A stretch of DNA of 32,846 nt. Source: Fidelibacterota bacterium. Lineage in GTDB: Bacteria > Fidelibacterota > Marinisomatia > SCGC-AAA003-L08 > D37C17. The notes under the pieces were generated by a model, which did not search any database, was not told where the DNA came from, and saw only the letters and a list, made by a program, of their open reading frames with translations. Positions 1 to 8,350 of the stretch are shown in pieces; positions within the stretch are counted from its first letter, which is position 1, and every line of letters starts with the position of its first letter. The translations under genes and the position numbers were made by a program. The stretch spans positions 1 to 32,846 of the forward strand of contig PAHD01000027.1 of assembly GCA_002704685.1 (NCBI GenBank). Reading direction: 5' to 3'.

Positions 1-90
1 ACTGATAAGCCTGAACCTGCAGCTCCTGCAGCCCCTGCTCCAGATATGGGTGGTATGGGAGGTATGGGTGGTATGGGTGGTATGATGTAA
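1..90 (+). CDS. groEL: Chaperonin GroEL, C-terminal end (partial)
   Basis: Only the last 29 codons are present, read from base 1 to a TAA at 88-90. The translation is a Pro/Ala-rich linker followed by four Gly-Gly-Met repeats and a final Met, the disordered tail that projects into the cavity of the bacterial Hsp60 double ring and helps substrate folding. The GGM tail ending in MM is close to diagnostic of GroEL, although the ATPase and apical domains lie outside the window. An intrinsic terminator follows 21 bases after the stop, so this gene ends its transcript. GroES is not visible and is probably upstream. Confidence 0.9.
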   Translation, partial: TDKPEPAAPAAPAPDMGGMGGMGGMGGMM

Positions 91-110
91 TATACTTTAT
101 AATATTATCT

Positions 111-146
111 AAAAAAAAGCAGAACATAAAGTTCTGCTTTTTTTTT
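111..146 (+). terminator. Rho-independent terminator after groEL
   Basis: A perfect 7-bp stem, GCAGAAC (119-125) with GTTCTGC (131-137), surrounds the loop ATAAA and is followed by nine T (138-146). A run of eight A (111-118) pairs with the T tract and lengthens the stem, so the element could also work from the other strand. It separates the groEL transcript from smpB. Confidence 0.9.
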
Positions 147-183
147 ATATTACTATATTGATTATTTTGGATAAAATTTAATT

Positions 184-627
184 ATGAATATAATTTCTAC
201 TAATCGCAAGTCTTCTTATCTTTATGATATTATATCTAAGTTTGAAGTAGGTATCCAATTAAAAGGATTTGAAGTTAAGGCTATTAGAGAGGGTAATGTT
301 AATATAACTGAGTCTCATGTAACTATAAAAAATAATGAGATTTTTATTATAGGTATGCACATTGGTGAATACTCTCATTTAGGTTATGCTAATCATGATC
401 CATTAAGAGATAAAAAATTATTAATGCACAAATATGAAATATTAAAAATAAAATCAAAATTTGAAACAAAAGGTTTTGCAATAGTGCCTTTGAAACTGTA
501 TTTCAAAAAAGGGAAAGCAAAAATAGAAATAGCATTATCTAAAGGTAAAAAGAAATGGGATAAGAGAGAGACTATCAAGAAGAGAGATATTGATAGAGAA
601 ATAAAACGTTCTATGAAAGGTAATTAA
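184..627 (+). CDS. smpB: SsrA-binding protein SmpB
   Basis: SmpB binds the tRNA-like part of tmRNA and brings it to stalled ribosomes for trans-translation and rescue. The 147-residue product has the family's usual length and landmarks: an N-terminal NRKSSY stretch, the GFEVKAIREG segment of the OB-like barrel, the HDPLRDKKLLMH block near residues 72-83, and a Lys/Arg-rich C-terminal tail (KKKWDKRETIKKRD), which is known to enter the empty mRNA channel. The ATG at 184 is the only sensible start and has no SD sequence before it. The gene is the first after the groEL terminator, so its promoter should lie in about 147-183. Its stop overlaps the next start by one base. The tmRNA gene itself is not in this window. 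Confidence 0.96.
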   Translation: MNIISTNRKSSYLYDIISKFEVGIQLKGFEVKAIREGNVNITESHVTIKNNEIFIIGMHIGEYSHLGYANHDPLRDKKLLMHKYEILKIKSKFETKGFAIVPLKLYFKKGKAKIEIALSKGKKKWDKRETIKKRDIDREIKRSMKGN

Positions 628-1832
628 TGGGATTTATGTCTGTAGACAGTCAGTATGATATTTTAACATCAAGAATTGAAGAAATTCTTCCTAAGAAAGA
701 ATTTATGTATAAGCTTGAAAAATCTGTAAAAAATAATATTCCTTTGAATATTAAACTTGGGTGTGATCCAAGTAGACCAGATTTACATATTGGTCACAGT
801 GTTGTTTTAAATAAATTGAAGCAATTTCAAGATTTAGGTCACAATATCATATTGGTAATTGGTGATTTTACAGCAATGATTGGTGATCCTACAGGAAGAA
901 ATAAAACTAGACCACAAATAGATTTAAAAGAAACCAAAGAAAATTCTAAGACATATATAAGTCAAGTTTCAAAAATTCTAAATATTAAGAAAACAAAAAT
1001 TGTTTATAATTCAAAGTGGCTTAATGAAATTAATTTTAACAAATTAATAAAATTATCTTCAAAATTCACTTTAGCACAATTTTTAGAACGAGATGATTTT
1101 AGTAAAAGATATAATAGCGGGTTACCTATTTCACTGCATGAATTCATGTATCCTTTAGCTCAAGCTTACGATAGTGTTTATTTACGTTCAGATATAGAAA
1201 TTGGAGGTACAGACCAAAAATTCAATTTATTGCTTGCAAGAGATTTACAGAAAGAGTTTGGTATGGAACCTCAAGTAGTTTTAACAATGCCGCTTATTGA
1301 AGGAACTGATGGTTTTGAGAAAATGTCTAAATCATATGAAAATTATATTGCTTTTAATGATTCTCCAAATGAAATGTATGGAAAAATATTATCCATACCT
1401 GATAATTTAATTTTCAAATATTTTAAATATATTTCTAGTTTAACTTTAAAAGAAATCATTGATTTTCAATTATCTCTTAAAACTAATAAAATAAATCATA
1501 GAGATTTAAAAAGGAAGCTAGCTCGTGATATTGTATCAATTTATTATGATAATAAAAGTGCATCTCAAGCAGAAGAAAACTTTGATCGCGTTATTGTCAA
1601 TAAAGGCATTCCAAAAGATATTAAAATAATTTCAATTTCAGAAAGAGTAAAGTTATTAGACTTTTTATTTGATAATAATCTCATTTCAAGCAAAGGTGAA
1701 GGAAAAAGATTAATTAAACAGTCTGCTATTAAATTAAACGATGAAATAGTAAAAGATTTACATTTTAATTTAGAAATTAAAAAAGAATATACTATAAAAG
1801 TAGGCAAAAGAAGATTTATAAAAATTAAATGA
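627..1832 (+). CDS. tyrS: Tyrosine-tRNA ligase, KMSKS-type (TyrZ-like)
   Basis: Cytoplasmic class I synthetase that activates tyrosine with ATP and charges tRNA-Tyr. Visible landmarks are HIGH at residues 54-57 (PDLHIGH), the tyrosine-binding GGTDQKFN segment at about 193-200, and the second signature as KMSKS at 232-236. A C-terminal S4 RNA-binding domain starts at about residue 345. Bacterial TyrRS occurs as two types. KMSKS (rather than KFGKS or KFGKT) together with the DFTAMIGDPTGRNKTRP block assigns this one to the TyrZ branch. The start at 627 is preferred because TAATG couples it to smpB; an in-frame ATG at 636 is an alternative three codons later. The length of 401 residues is typical. 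Confidence 0.95.
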   Translation: MGFMSVDSQYDILTSRIEEILPKKEFMYKLEKSVKNNIPLNIKLGCDPSRPDLHIGHSVVLNKLKQFQDLGHNIILVIGDFTAMIGDPTGRNKTRPQIDLKETKENSKTYISQVSKILNIKKTKIVYNSKWLNEINFNKLIKLSSKFTLAQFLERDDFSKRYNSGLPISLHEFMYPLAQAYDSVYLRSDIEIGGTDQKFNLLLARDLQKEFGMEPQVVLTMPLIEGTDGFEKMSKSYENYIAFNDSPNEMYGKILSIPDNLIFKYFKYISSLTLKEIIDFQLSLKTNKINHRDLKRKLARDIVSIYYDNKSASQAEENFDRVIVNKGIPKDIKIISISERVKLLDFLFDNNLISSKGEGKRLIKQSAIKLNDEIVKDLHFNLEIKKEYTIKVGKRRFIKIK

Positions 1833-1833
1833 A

Positions 1834-2619
1834 ATGCAAATTAAAGAATGTATAGTTAAAACAAGTAATGCACCATTATACTTTGAACCAACTTTTAAAT
1901 CTGAAATGGTATCTCAAGCATTAATATGGGAATATTTAAATATAGTTGATTATCATGAGGATTGGTATGAAATAGTACAATGGGATAAATACAAAAGCTG
2001 GATACATAAGTCATATGTTATTCAAAATAATTTAGAAAAAAATATTAAAAATAAGTATGAATGGTGTTTCTTAAAAGAATTTATATATCGTGATAACATA
2101 TTGTTAAGTTTTGGATCTTATTTACCAGTATTTAGTAAAAATAAAAATAATTCTATTGACTTATTATTACCAAATCAAAATCAAATTATTGTAGATCGAA
2201 ATAAATTAATTTTTAATAATGATTCTTTATCAAGAGTTGGTCTTGTTAGTTTAGCCAAGAGCTTGTTAGGTACTCCTTACTTGTGGGGTGGTAAATCTTC
2301 ATTTGGCTATGATTGTTCGGGTTTTATTCAGTCTATTTTTCGTTTGAAAGGAATTCTATTGCCAAGAGATTGTTCAGAACAAGTAAAAAGTAACGCAATT
2401 AAAAAAAAGACAACTAATGATATTATTCTTTGTGATTTGATTTATTTTAAAGAAAACTATAATTTTACCCATGTTGGAATGTTTATTAATAATGAGGAAT
2501 TCATCCATGCATCAGGACAGGTAAAGATAAGTTCTATTGTTAAAAATAATAAAAATTTTTGTGAAAATTTGTCCAGTTTAGATTTTAATATTTTTGAGAT
2601 AAATAATGAATATAGATAA
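1834..2619 (+). CDS. NlpC/P60 family peptidase with N-terminal SH3-like domains
   Basis: Probable cysteine peptidase acting on cell-wall peptides, as in gamma-D-glutamyl dipeptidyl-peptidases of the YkfC type. Residues about 1-120 look like two bacterial SH3-like domains; SWIHKSYV near 55-62 is the typical end of the first. The NlpC/P60 domain follows with LGTPYLWGG, the nucleophile Cys161 in YDCSGF, His213 in FTHVGMFI and a third polar residue at His225 (FIHASG). No signal peptide is visible because the SH3 segment begins at the first residue. The enzyme may therefore act in the cytoplasm on recycled muropeptides, as YkfC does; this is inference. It starts one base after the tyrS stop and overlaps the next gene by 14 bases. 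Confidence 0.88.
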   Translation: MQIKECIVKTSNAPLYFEPTFKSEMVSQALIWEYLNIVDYHEDWYEIVQWDKYKSWIHKSYVIQNNLEKNIKNKYEWCFLKEFIYRDNILLSFGSYLPVFSKNKNNSIDLLLPNQNQIIVDRNKLIFNNDSLSRVGLVSLAKSLLGTPYLWGGKSSFGYDCSGFIQSIFRLKGILLPRDCSEQVKSNAIKKKTTNDIILCDLIYFKENYNFTHVGMFINNEEFIHASGQVKISSIVKNNKNFCENLSSLDFNIFEINNEYR

Positions 2620-3115
2620 AAAAGTTTTGCTTTTAAATAATAGCTATGAACCAATACAAATTATTGGTGGTAAAAAAGCTATAATTATGTTACTTCTTGA
2701 AAAAGTTGATTTAATAGAAAAAACAAATTCATTTATTTGTTCAGAAAAATTGAAGTTAAGTTTTCCAAGTGTAATAAAATTAAAAAAATATGTATTTATT
2801 AAGATAAAAAATATACCTCTAACAAGAAAAAATATATTGAGTAGAGATAATAATGTATGTCAATATTGTGGAAAAAATTCAAAAAAAATGACAATTGACC
2901 ATGTTATTCCTAAGGATAAAAGTGGAAAAGATACGTGGACAAATTTAGTTTCTGCTTGTAGTAAATGCAATATAAAGAAAGGAAATTATTTATTAAGTCA
3001 GATAAATATGAAATTATTAAATAAACCTAAAAAACCATCACATATATATCATATGCAAAAATTAGTTAAAAGTGGTAATGCTTTATGGAAGCCATATTTA
3101 TTTATGAACAAATAG
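2606..3115 (+). CDS. HNH endonuclease family protein
   Basis: The 169-residue protein has a zinc-supported HNH nuclease fold in its second half. Cys85-x-x-Cys88 and Cys118-x-x-Cys121 flank a beta-beta-alpha metal site with Asp98-His99 in TIDHVIPK and Asn113 in WTNLVSACSKC. The N-terminal half begins VLLLNNSYEPIQII, the signature of a widespread chromosomal HNH family (McrA/COG1403-like) of unknown substrate. Members usually sit alone among housekeeping genes, so a restriction role should not be assumed. The ATG lies inside the end of the NlpC/P60 gene (14-base overlap). The stop TAG is merged with the SD sequence of trpS. Whether the true substrate is DNA or RNA cannot be told from the sequence. 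Confidence 0.87.
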   Translation: MNIDKKVLLLNNSYEPIQIIGGKKAIIMLLLEKVDLIEKTNSFICSEKLKLSFPSVIKLKKYVFIKIKNIPLTRKNILSRDNNVCQYCGKNSKKMTIDHVIPKDKSGKDTWTNLVSACSKCNIKKGNYLLSQINMKLLNKPKKPSHIYHMQKLVKSGNALWKPYLFMNK

Positions 3116-3118
3116 GAG
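3114..3118 (+). promoter_or_regulatory. Ribosome binding site that fixes the TTG start of trpS
   Basis: AGGAG lies six bases before TTG at 3125-3127 and overlaps the TAG stop of the HNH gene. It is one of the few strong SD sequences in the window and is the main argument for a TTG start, because no ATG or GTG is placed correctly. Confidence 0.7.
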
Positions 3119-3124
3119 AATATT

Positions 3125-4123
3125 TTGGATAAAAAAACAATATTATCAGGTATACAACCTTCAGGTAATTTATGTATTGGCAATTATATCGGAGCACTAA
3201 AACATTGGAACAAATTACAGAAAGATTATGAAAGTATTTTTTTAGTTGTTGATATGCATGCTATTACAACAAATCAGGTGCCATCAGAATTAAGAAAAAG
3301 ATGTTTATCATTTGTTGCTCAGTATATTGCTTGTGGTATTAATCCAGAAAAAAATGATATAATTATTCAATCACATAATTCTCATCATGCTGAATTGATG
3401 TGGATATTAAGTTGTTTTACATATCAAGGAGAATTGTCTAGAATGACTCAGTACAAATCTAAGTCAAAAAATTTAAAAAATATTAACACAGGTTTATTTA
3501 CATATCCAATTTTAATGGCAGCAGATATTTTACTCTATCAGGCAGATTTAGTGCCGGTTGGTTCAGACCAGAAACAGCATCTAGAGCTCTCAAGAGATAT
3601 TGCACAAAGATTTAATAAACACTATACAGATACTTTTAAAATTCCTGAACCTTTTATACCTAAAAATGGTTCAAGAATTATGAGCTTACAAAATCCAAAT
3701 AATAAAATGTCAAAATCTGATTCTAATTCAAACAATATTATTTCTTTATTAGACGATCCAAATTTAATAAGAAAAAAAATTAATAGAGCTGTTACAGATT
3801 CAGGTAGTGAATTAACTTTTGATAAAAAAAATAAACCTGGTCTTTCAAACTTAATTACTATTTACAAAGCACTCACTTCTGATTCAATTGATGTAATTGA
3901 AAAAAGGTTTTTGGGTAAAATGTATTCACATTTTAAATCAGATTTAGCTGATATAATTATTGAAACTTTGTCCCCAATACGTGATGAGTATAATATGTTA
4001 ATTAAAGATAAAGATTATTTAATGAAAATATTAGCTAAGGGTTCTAATAATGGATTTAGAAAATCAAGAAATACTATATCTAAAGTTTATAGAAAAGTAG
4101 GTTTTTTACCTAAATTAAAATGA
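3125..4123 (+). CDS. trpS: Tryptophan-tRNA ligase
   Basis: Class I synthetase that activates tryptophan and charges tRNA-Trp. The 332-residue protein is the compact bacterial size. The HIGH-equivalent is CIGN at residues 17-20 after SGIQPSG, the usual form in bacterial TrpRS. The ATP-binding KMSKS is at 194-198 (NNKMSKSDS). The GSDQKQHLELSRDIA block near 147-160 is also diagnostic. Translation begins with TTG behind an AGGAG. The 3' end overlaps the next gene by four bases (ATGA). A tryptophan-degrading tryptophanase gene is encoded about 27 kb further along the same strand. Confidence 0.96.
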   Translation: MDKKTILSGIQPSGNLCIGNYIGALKHWNKLQKDYESIFLVVDMHAITTNQVPSELRKRCLSFVAQYIACGINPEKNDIIIQSHNSHHAELMWILSCFTYQGELSRMTQYKSKSKNLKNINTGLFTYPILMAADILLYQADLVPVGSDQKQHLELSRDIAQRFNKHYTDTFKIPEPFIPKNGSRIMSLQNPNNKMSKSDSNSNNIISLLDDPNLIRKKINRAVTDSGSELTFDKKNKPGLSNLITIYKALTSDSIDVIEKRFLGKMYSHFKSDLADIIIETLSPIRDEYNMLIKDKDYLMKILAKGSNNGFRKSRNTISKVYRKVGFLPKLK

Positions 4124-4833
4124 GATTAAATAAATATTTAGCTAAGTGTGGCATTGGATCAAGAAGAAAATGCGACGAGTATATAAAAAATGGGAAAATT
4201 AAAGTAAATGGTAAAGTAATTTCTGATTTTTCTTACAACGTTAACCCTGGTTCTTACATTCAATTTAATAATAAGTTGATAAATAAGCTTGAAGATTTAA
4301 CTTATATTTTAAATAAACCTAAAGGTTATATTTGTAGTAAGAAAGATAATTTAGATCGAAAAATCATTTATGATTTAATTCCTGATGGTTTAAATTTTTT
4401 TTCAATTGGGAGATTAGATTATGATACATCTGGTATCATTATTATTACAAATGATGGTGATTTAAGTTATAGTTTATCTCATCCAAAATTTAATTTTAAA
4501 AAAAAATATTATGTATTTAGTGATAAAAAATTTTCATATGAGAATTTAAAAAAAATAAAAAAAGGTATAAAAGTAGGTAATGATTTTCTTAAAGCAGATA
4601 TAAAATTTTTAGAATATATTAACAATGGCTATTTTTGGGATGTGATATTAACTGAAGGTAAAAATAGAGAAATAAAAAAAATTTTCAACCAGTTTGATAA
4701 TAAAGTTTTAAATCTTCATAGATATGAATTTGCTGGAATTAAGTTGAATGGTTTAAAAGAAGGAAAATATAAAAAAATAAGCAAAAAAAAAATAAATGCA
4801 ATTCTTAGAGAAAAAAAAAATAATAAATATTAA
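4120..4833 (+). CDS. Pseudouridine synthase of the RsuA/RluB/RluE/RluF family
   Basis: Isomerises specific uridines of rRNA to pseudouridine. An N-terminal S4 RNA-binding domain (MRLNKYLAKCGIGSRRK, residues 1-47) precedes the catalytic domain, where GRLDYDTSG (residues 97-105) carries the catalytic Asp100. The LNKPKGY motif at 64-70 and the C-terminal EGKNREIKKIF segment also fit. RluB (23S U2605) is the usual single-copy member in FCB bacteria, but target and paralogue cannot be fixed from sequence alone. The last 20 codons are very Lys/Asn-rich and hold two runs of ten A (4783-4792 and 4811-4820), potential slippage sites of little consequence so near the end. It overlaps trpS by four bases. 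Confidence 0.92.
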   Translation: MRLNKYLAKCGIGSRRKCDEYIKNGKIKVNGKVISDFSYNVNPGSYIQFNNKLINKLEDLTYILNKPKGYICSKKDNLDRKIIYDLIPDGLNFFSIGRLDYDTSGIIIITNDGDLSYSLSHPKFNFKKKYYVFSDKKFSYENLKKIKKGIKVGNDFLKADIKFLEYINNGYFWDVILTEGKNREIKKIFNQFDNKVLNLHRYEFAGIKLNGLKEGKYKKISKKKINAILREKKNNKY

Positions 4834-4879
4834 TTTTACATATCTCAATAAATATAGTATATTATCAAGCTTTTTGAAC

Positions 4880-4885
4880 GAGGAG
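4880..4885 (+). promoter_or_regulatory. Strong ribosome binding site of cmk
   Basis: GAGGAG lies eleven bases before the ATG at 4897, in the only gap longer than 40 bases inside the first 20 kb of this gene run (4834-4896, 63 bases). A promoter for the cmk-rpsA unit would be expected in the AT-rich part of the gap (about 4845-4868), but no convincing -35/-10 pair can be named. Confidence 0.55.
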
Positions 4886-4896
4886 AAATTGGCAGT

Positions 4897-5556
4897 ATGA
4901 TTATATCTATAGATGGGCCAGCAGCATCGGGTAAATCAACAACCGCTAGATTATTAGCGAAGAAGCTTGATTTTATACATTTAAATACTGGTTTATATTA
5001 TAGAGCTATTACCTATATTTTTATAAAAAATAATCTTTTTGATTCAAACCAAAGTAGTATTGATGATTTTTTTAATAAAAATAATATTGAATTAAAAGGT
5101 GAAAGTCTTAATCAAGTTTATTGGAATGAAATTAATATTTCTTCATTTCTTTTTGAAAACATAGTAAATGAAAAGATTCATATTACTAGTAACAACCCAA
5201 TAATTAGGAAAAAATTAGTTTCAATGCAAAGATTAATTGGTCAAGATAATAATATCGTTTGCGAAGGAAGAGATATAGGATCAGTAGTTTTCCCTAATGC
5301 CGATTTCAAATTTTTTTTAGTTGCTGATCTTAAATCTAGAATTCAAAGAAGGTTTAATGAATTAAAACTCAAAAATCCTCTTTTGGATATTAAAGATGTT
5401 GAAGATTCATTAACTTCAAGGGATTATAATGATAGTACAAGAATTAATTCTCCTTTGATAAAACCACTAGAATCGATAGAGATTGATACAACAAAAATGA
5501 CTATTGAAATGCAGGTAAACTATATATATAAATTAATAAAACAGGAACAAAACTAA
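4897..5556 (+). CDS. cmk: Cytidylate kinase
   Basis: Transfers phosphate from ATP to CMP or dCMP in pyrimidine nucleotide supply. The P-loop is GPAASGKST at residues 7-15. The CMP-binding part includes EGRDIGSVVFP, and the LID region and C-terminal arginine are in TSRDYNDSTRINSPL. The length of 219 residues is normal. One departure is visible: the usual Leu-Asp-Thr-Gly of the CMP-binding segment reads Leu-Asn-Thr-Gly (Asn30). The gene abuts rpsA with no gap, the classic bacterial cmk-rpsA pairing, and follows a 63-base spacer with a strong SD. Confidence 0.96.
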   Translation: MIISIDGPAASGKSTTARLLAKKLDFIHLNTGLYYRAITYIFIKNNLFDSNQSSIDDFFNKNNIELKGESLNQVYWNEINISSFLFENIVNEKIHITSNNPIIRKKLVSMQRLIGQDNNIVCEGRDIGSVVFPNADFKFFLVADLKSRIQRRFNELKLKNPLLDIKDVEDSLTSRDYNDSTRINSPLIKPLESIEIDTTKMTIEMQVNYIYKLIKQEQN

Positions 5557-7335
5557 ATGACAAATGAACAAATAGAAAATGTTGAAAATGTAAAATCTAA
5601 TAATGATTTATCTAATGACAATGTAATAATAAGTCATGATGTAAAAAATTATTTAGATGCAAAGATTTTAAATGTTAAATCATATAATTTTGAAGAAATT
5701 TCAAAAATTGATAAAAAAATTGATTTATCTAACAATGAGCTTGAAGAATCTGAAATATATAATAAAAACATTGTTGAATTAAATGAAAAACAGCTTGTAA
5801 AAGGAACTGTCGTATCACTTAACAATAAGGAAGTTTTAGTAGACATAGGATTCAAATCTGAAGGAACTATAAGCTTATCGGAATTTGAAGTTATTCCTGC
5901 AATAGGCCAGGAAATAGATGTTTTTTTAGTTGTTTTTGAAGATAGACATGGTAGATTGATTTTATCAAAAGAAAGAGCTGAGTTTGAGAAAAAATGGATG
6001 AGTTTACGTTCTGCTGCAAGTGATGAAACTATTATAAAGGGAACAATATTAAAAAGAATTAAAGGAGGAATGGTAGTAGATTTGAATGGTATAAATGCTT
6101 TTTTGCCTGGTTCTCAAATTGATGTTAAGCCTGTCTCTGATTTTGACTCTTATCTAAATCAAGAATTTGAGTTTAAAATTGTTAAGTTTAATGAGTTAAG
6201 ACAAAACATTGTAGTATCAAGAAAAGCAATAATGTCAGAAAATTCTGATGTTAATAAAAAAGAAATTTTTGACTCTATTGAAAAAGGTATGGAGATAGAT
6301 GGAATTGTTAAAAATATAACTGATTTTGGAGCTTTTATTGATTTGGGAAGTGGAGTAGATGGATTACTGCACATAACAGATATTACTTGGGGCCGTATTA
6401 ATCATCCATCAGATAAATTATCTATTGGTGATAAAATAAAAGTAAAAATTATCGATATTGATGTTAATAAGAGTCGTTTATCTTTAGGTACAAAACAATT
6501 ATCTCAAAATCCATGGGATAAAATTCAAGATAACTTCAAAGAAGGTGATAAAGTTAAAGGAAAAATTGTAAACATCATGAATTATGGTGTTTTTATAGAA
6601 ATAGAGGAAGGTATTGAAGGTTTAGTGCATATTTCTGAATTTTCATGGACAAAGCATATTAAACATCCTGCTGATATTTACAAAGTAGGTGATAAAGTTG
6701 AAACTATTATTTTATCAATTGATCAAGAAAATAAAAAAATATCTTTAGGTGTTAAGCAATTAATTGATAATCCTTGGGTTCAAGTTGAAAGTAAATATAA
6801 AGTTGATGAAGTATATAATGGAAAAATATCGTCAATTGTTCAATCTGGTGTTTATGTTCAAATATCCGATGAAATTGAAGGTTTCGTAAATAATGAAGAT
6901 ATATCTTGGACAAGAAAATTAAAATCTGCTAATAATATATTTAAACAAAATGATGAAGTTAAAGTTAAGGTTTTAGATGTTGTGGCTTCTGAAAGAAAAT
7001 TATCCTTAGGTATTAAACATACTTCTGATGATCCTTGGTTAAATATAAATGACTTTTTTGAAGAAAAATCTACAGTTAAAGGTACAGTTTTATTTAGTAT
7101 GGATAAAGGGGTTGTAGTTCTACTTGATAATGATTTTGAAGGTATTGTGCCAGCAAGTAAAATTAAAAATTCTGTTACTGATTATCAGACGAATGATATT
7201 CTTTCTTTAAATATTGAAGAAATCAATGCAGATAATAGAAGAATTGTTTTATCAATTGATGATAAATCAGAAGAATCAGAAGATTCATCATCTGAGGAAA
7301 ATAAAAGCTTAGATGAACAAGATAAATCTGAATAA
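5557..7335 (+). CDS. rpsA: 30S ribosomal protein S1, six S1 domains
   Basis: S1 binds and unfolds mRNA on the small subunit and helps initiation on messages with weak SD sequences. Six S1/OB repeats can be laid out at about residues 78-140, 157-225, 243-315, 328-402, 415-488 and 502-568. The first two are the divergent ribosome-binding kind, and repeats 3 and 4 are the most canonical (DFGAFIDL, GLLHITDITW; NYGVFIEI, GLVHISEFSW). A 75-residue acidic/Asn-rich N-terminal extension precedes repeat 1, and the last 25 residues are an acidic Ser/Glu/Asp tail. The 592 residues are slightly longer than the 557 of E. coli, mainly through that extension. It starts directly after the cmk stop with only a weak AGGA upstream. 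Confidence 0.96.
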   Translation: MTNEQIENVENVKSNNDLSNDNVIISHDVKNYLDAKILNVKSYNFEEISKIDKKIDLSNNELEESEIYNKNIVELNEKQLVKGTVVSLNNKEVLVDIGFKSEGTISLSEFEVIPAIGQEIDVFLVVFEDRHGRLILSKERAEFEKKWMSLRSAASDETIIKGTILKRIKGGMVVDLNGINAFLPGSQIDVKPVSDFDSYLNQEFEFKIVKFNELRQNIVVSRKAIMSENSDVNKKEIFDSIEKGMEIDGIVKNITDFGAFIDLGSGVDGLLHITDITWGRINHPSDKLSIGDKIKVKIIDIDVNKSRLSLGTKQLSQNPWDKIQDNFKEGDKVKGKIVNIMNYGVFIEIEEGIEGLVHISEFSWTKHIKHPADIYKVGDKVETIILSIDQENKKISLGVKQLIDNPWVQVESKYKVDEVYNGKISSIVQSGVYVQISDEIEGFVNNEDISWTRKLKSANNIFKQNDEVKVKVLDVVASERKLSLGIKHTSDDPWLNINDFFEEKSTVKGTVLFSMDKGVVVLLDNDFEGIVPASKIKNSVTDYQTNDILSLNIEEINADNRRIVLSIDDKSEESEDSSSEENKSLDEQDKSE

Positions 7336-7354
7336 ATATAATTAAACTATATTT

Positions 7355-8350
7355 ATGATTATTTTAGGAATTGAAACTTCGTGTGATGAAACATCTGCAT
7401 CAGTTCTTAAAGATGGGAAAATATTATCAAATGTAGTTAATACGCAGCTAATCCATTCTAAATATGGAGGAGTTGTACCCTCACTAGCATCTAAAAATCA
7501 TGAAAAATTAATTAACTATGTTGTTGATAAAGCTATTGATGATGCAAAAATTAATTTATTAGATATAAATGCAGTAGCAGTTACACAAGGTCCAGGATTA
7601 ATTGGAAGTTTAATGGTTGGTTTAAATTATGCAAAAGGTTTATCGATTGGTTTAGGCATTCCCCTAATTGGAGTAAGTCATTTAGAGGGACATTTATTTT
7701 CAGGTCAAATTGATAATAATTTAAGATTTCCTTATTTATGTTTACTTGTATCTGGAGGTCATACTCAAATATGGAAATTAGATAGTTTTAATGATTATAA
7801 AATACTATGTACAACAGTTGATGATGCAGCTGGAGAAGCATTTGATAAAGGTGCAAGAATTCTTGGATTAAAATATCCAGGAGGTCCAGAAATTGAGAAA
7901 GCTTCGACTGGTGGAGATATTAATAAATATAAATTTAAAATTCCTTTTGTTAAATCAAATCCATTAAACTTTTCATTTAGCGGACTAAAAACTGCTTTGC
8001 TTTATTTATCTCAAAAATTTAGTAAGGTTGAATTAGATAAAGAATTATCTAATATTGCAGCAGGTTACCAAGAGTGTATTATTGATTCATTACTAAAAAA
8101 ATTATCTTTAGTGGTTGATTTGCACCATCTTGATAATATTTTAATAGCAGGCGGTGTTTCTGCTAATAAAAGATTTAGATTAAAGTCTAGTATTTTAGAA
8201 AAAGAAAAAAATATTAAAATACATTTTCCAGATTTTAAATACTGTACAGATAATGCTGCGATGATTGCAATGGTAGGATATAAAAAAATGCTTCAAAATG
8301 ATATATCTAAATTAGATATATTACCTTTTTCTTCAATTGAACATGCTTAA
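7355..8350 (+). CDS. tsaD: tRNA N6-threonylcarbamoyladenosine transferase TsaD
   Basis: Transfers the threonylcarbamoyl group to A37 of ANN-decoding tRNAs, working with TsaB and TsaE. The ASKHA-fold signatures are clear: GIETSCDETSASV at residues 5-17, GGVVPSLASKNHEKL at 38-52, metal-binding His109 and His113 in SHLEGHLFSG, LVSGGHTQIW, the DDAAGEAFDKGARILGL block, and CTDNAAMIA near 295-305 with the third metal ligand Asp. The length of 331 residues is typical. It follows rpsA by 19 bases without an SD, and its last codons overlap the next gene by 8 bases. The partners TsaB and TsaE are not in this window. Confidence 0.97.
   Translation: MIILGIETSCDETSASVLKDGKILSNVVNTQLIHSKYGGVVPSLASKNHEKLINYVVDKAIDDAKINLLDINAVAVTQGPGLIGSLMVGLNYAKGLSIGLGIPLIGVSHLEGHLFSGQIDNNLRFPYLCLLVSGGHTQIWKLDSFNDYKILCTTVDDAAGEAFDKGARILGLKYPGGPEIEKASTGGDINKYKFKIPFVKSNPLNFSFSGLKTALLYLSQKFSKVELDKELSNIAAGYQECIIDSLLKKLSLVVDLHHLDNILIAGGVSANKRFRLKSSILEKEKNIKIHFPDFKYCTDNAAMIAMVGYKKMLQNDISKLDILPFSSIEHA

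Noticed and set aside
46..87. Short tandem DNA repeat ATGGGTGGT
   Set aside because: It encodes the Gly-Gly-Met tail of GroEL and needs no separate explanation.
147..183. Promoter for smpB (TAAAAT at 172-177 as -10)
   Set aside because: A promoter is expected here, but no -35-like hexamer lies at a proper distance and TA-rich hexamers are everywhere in this DNA.
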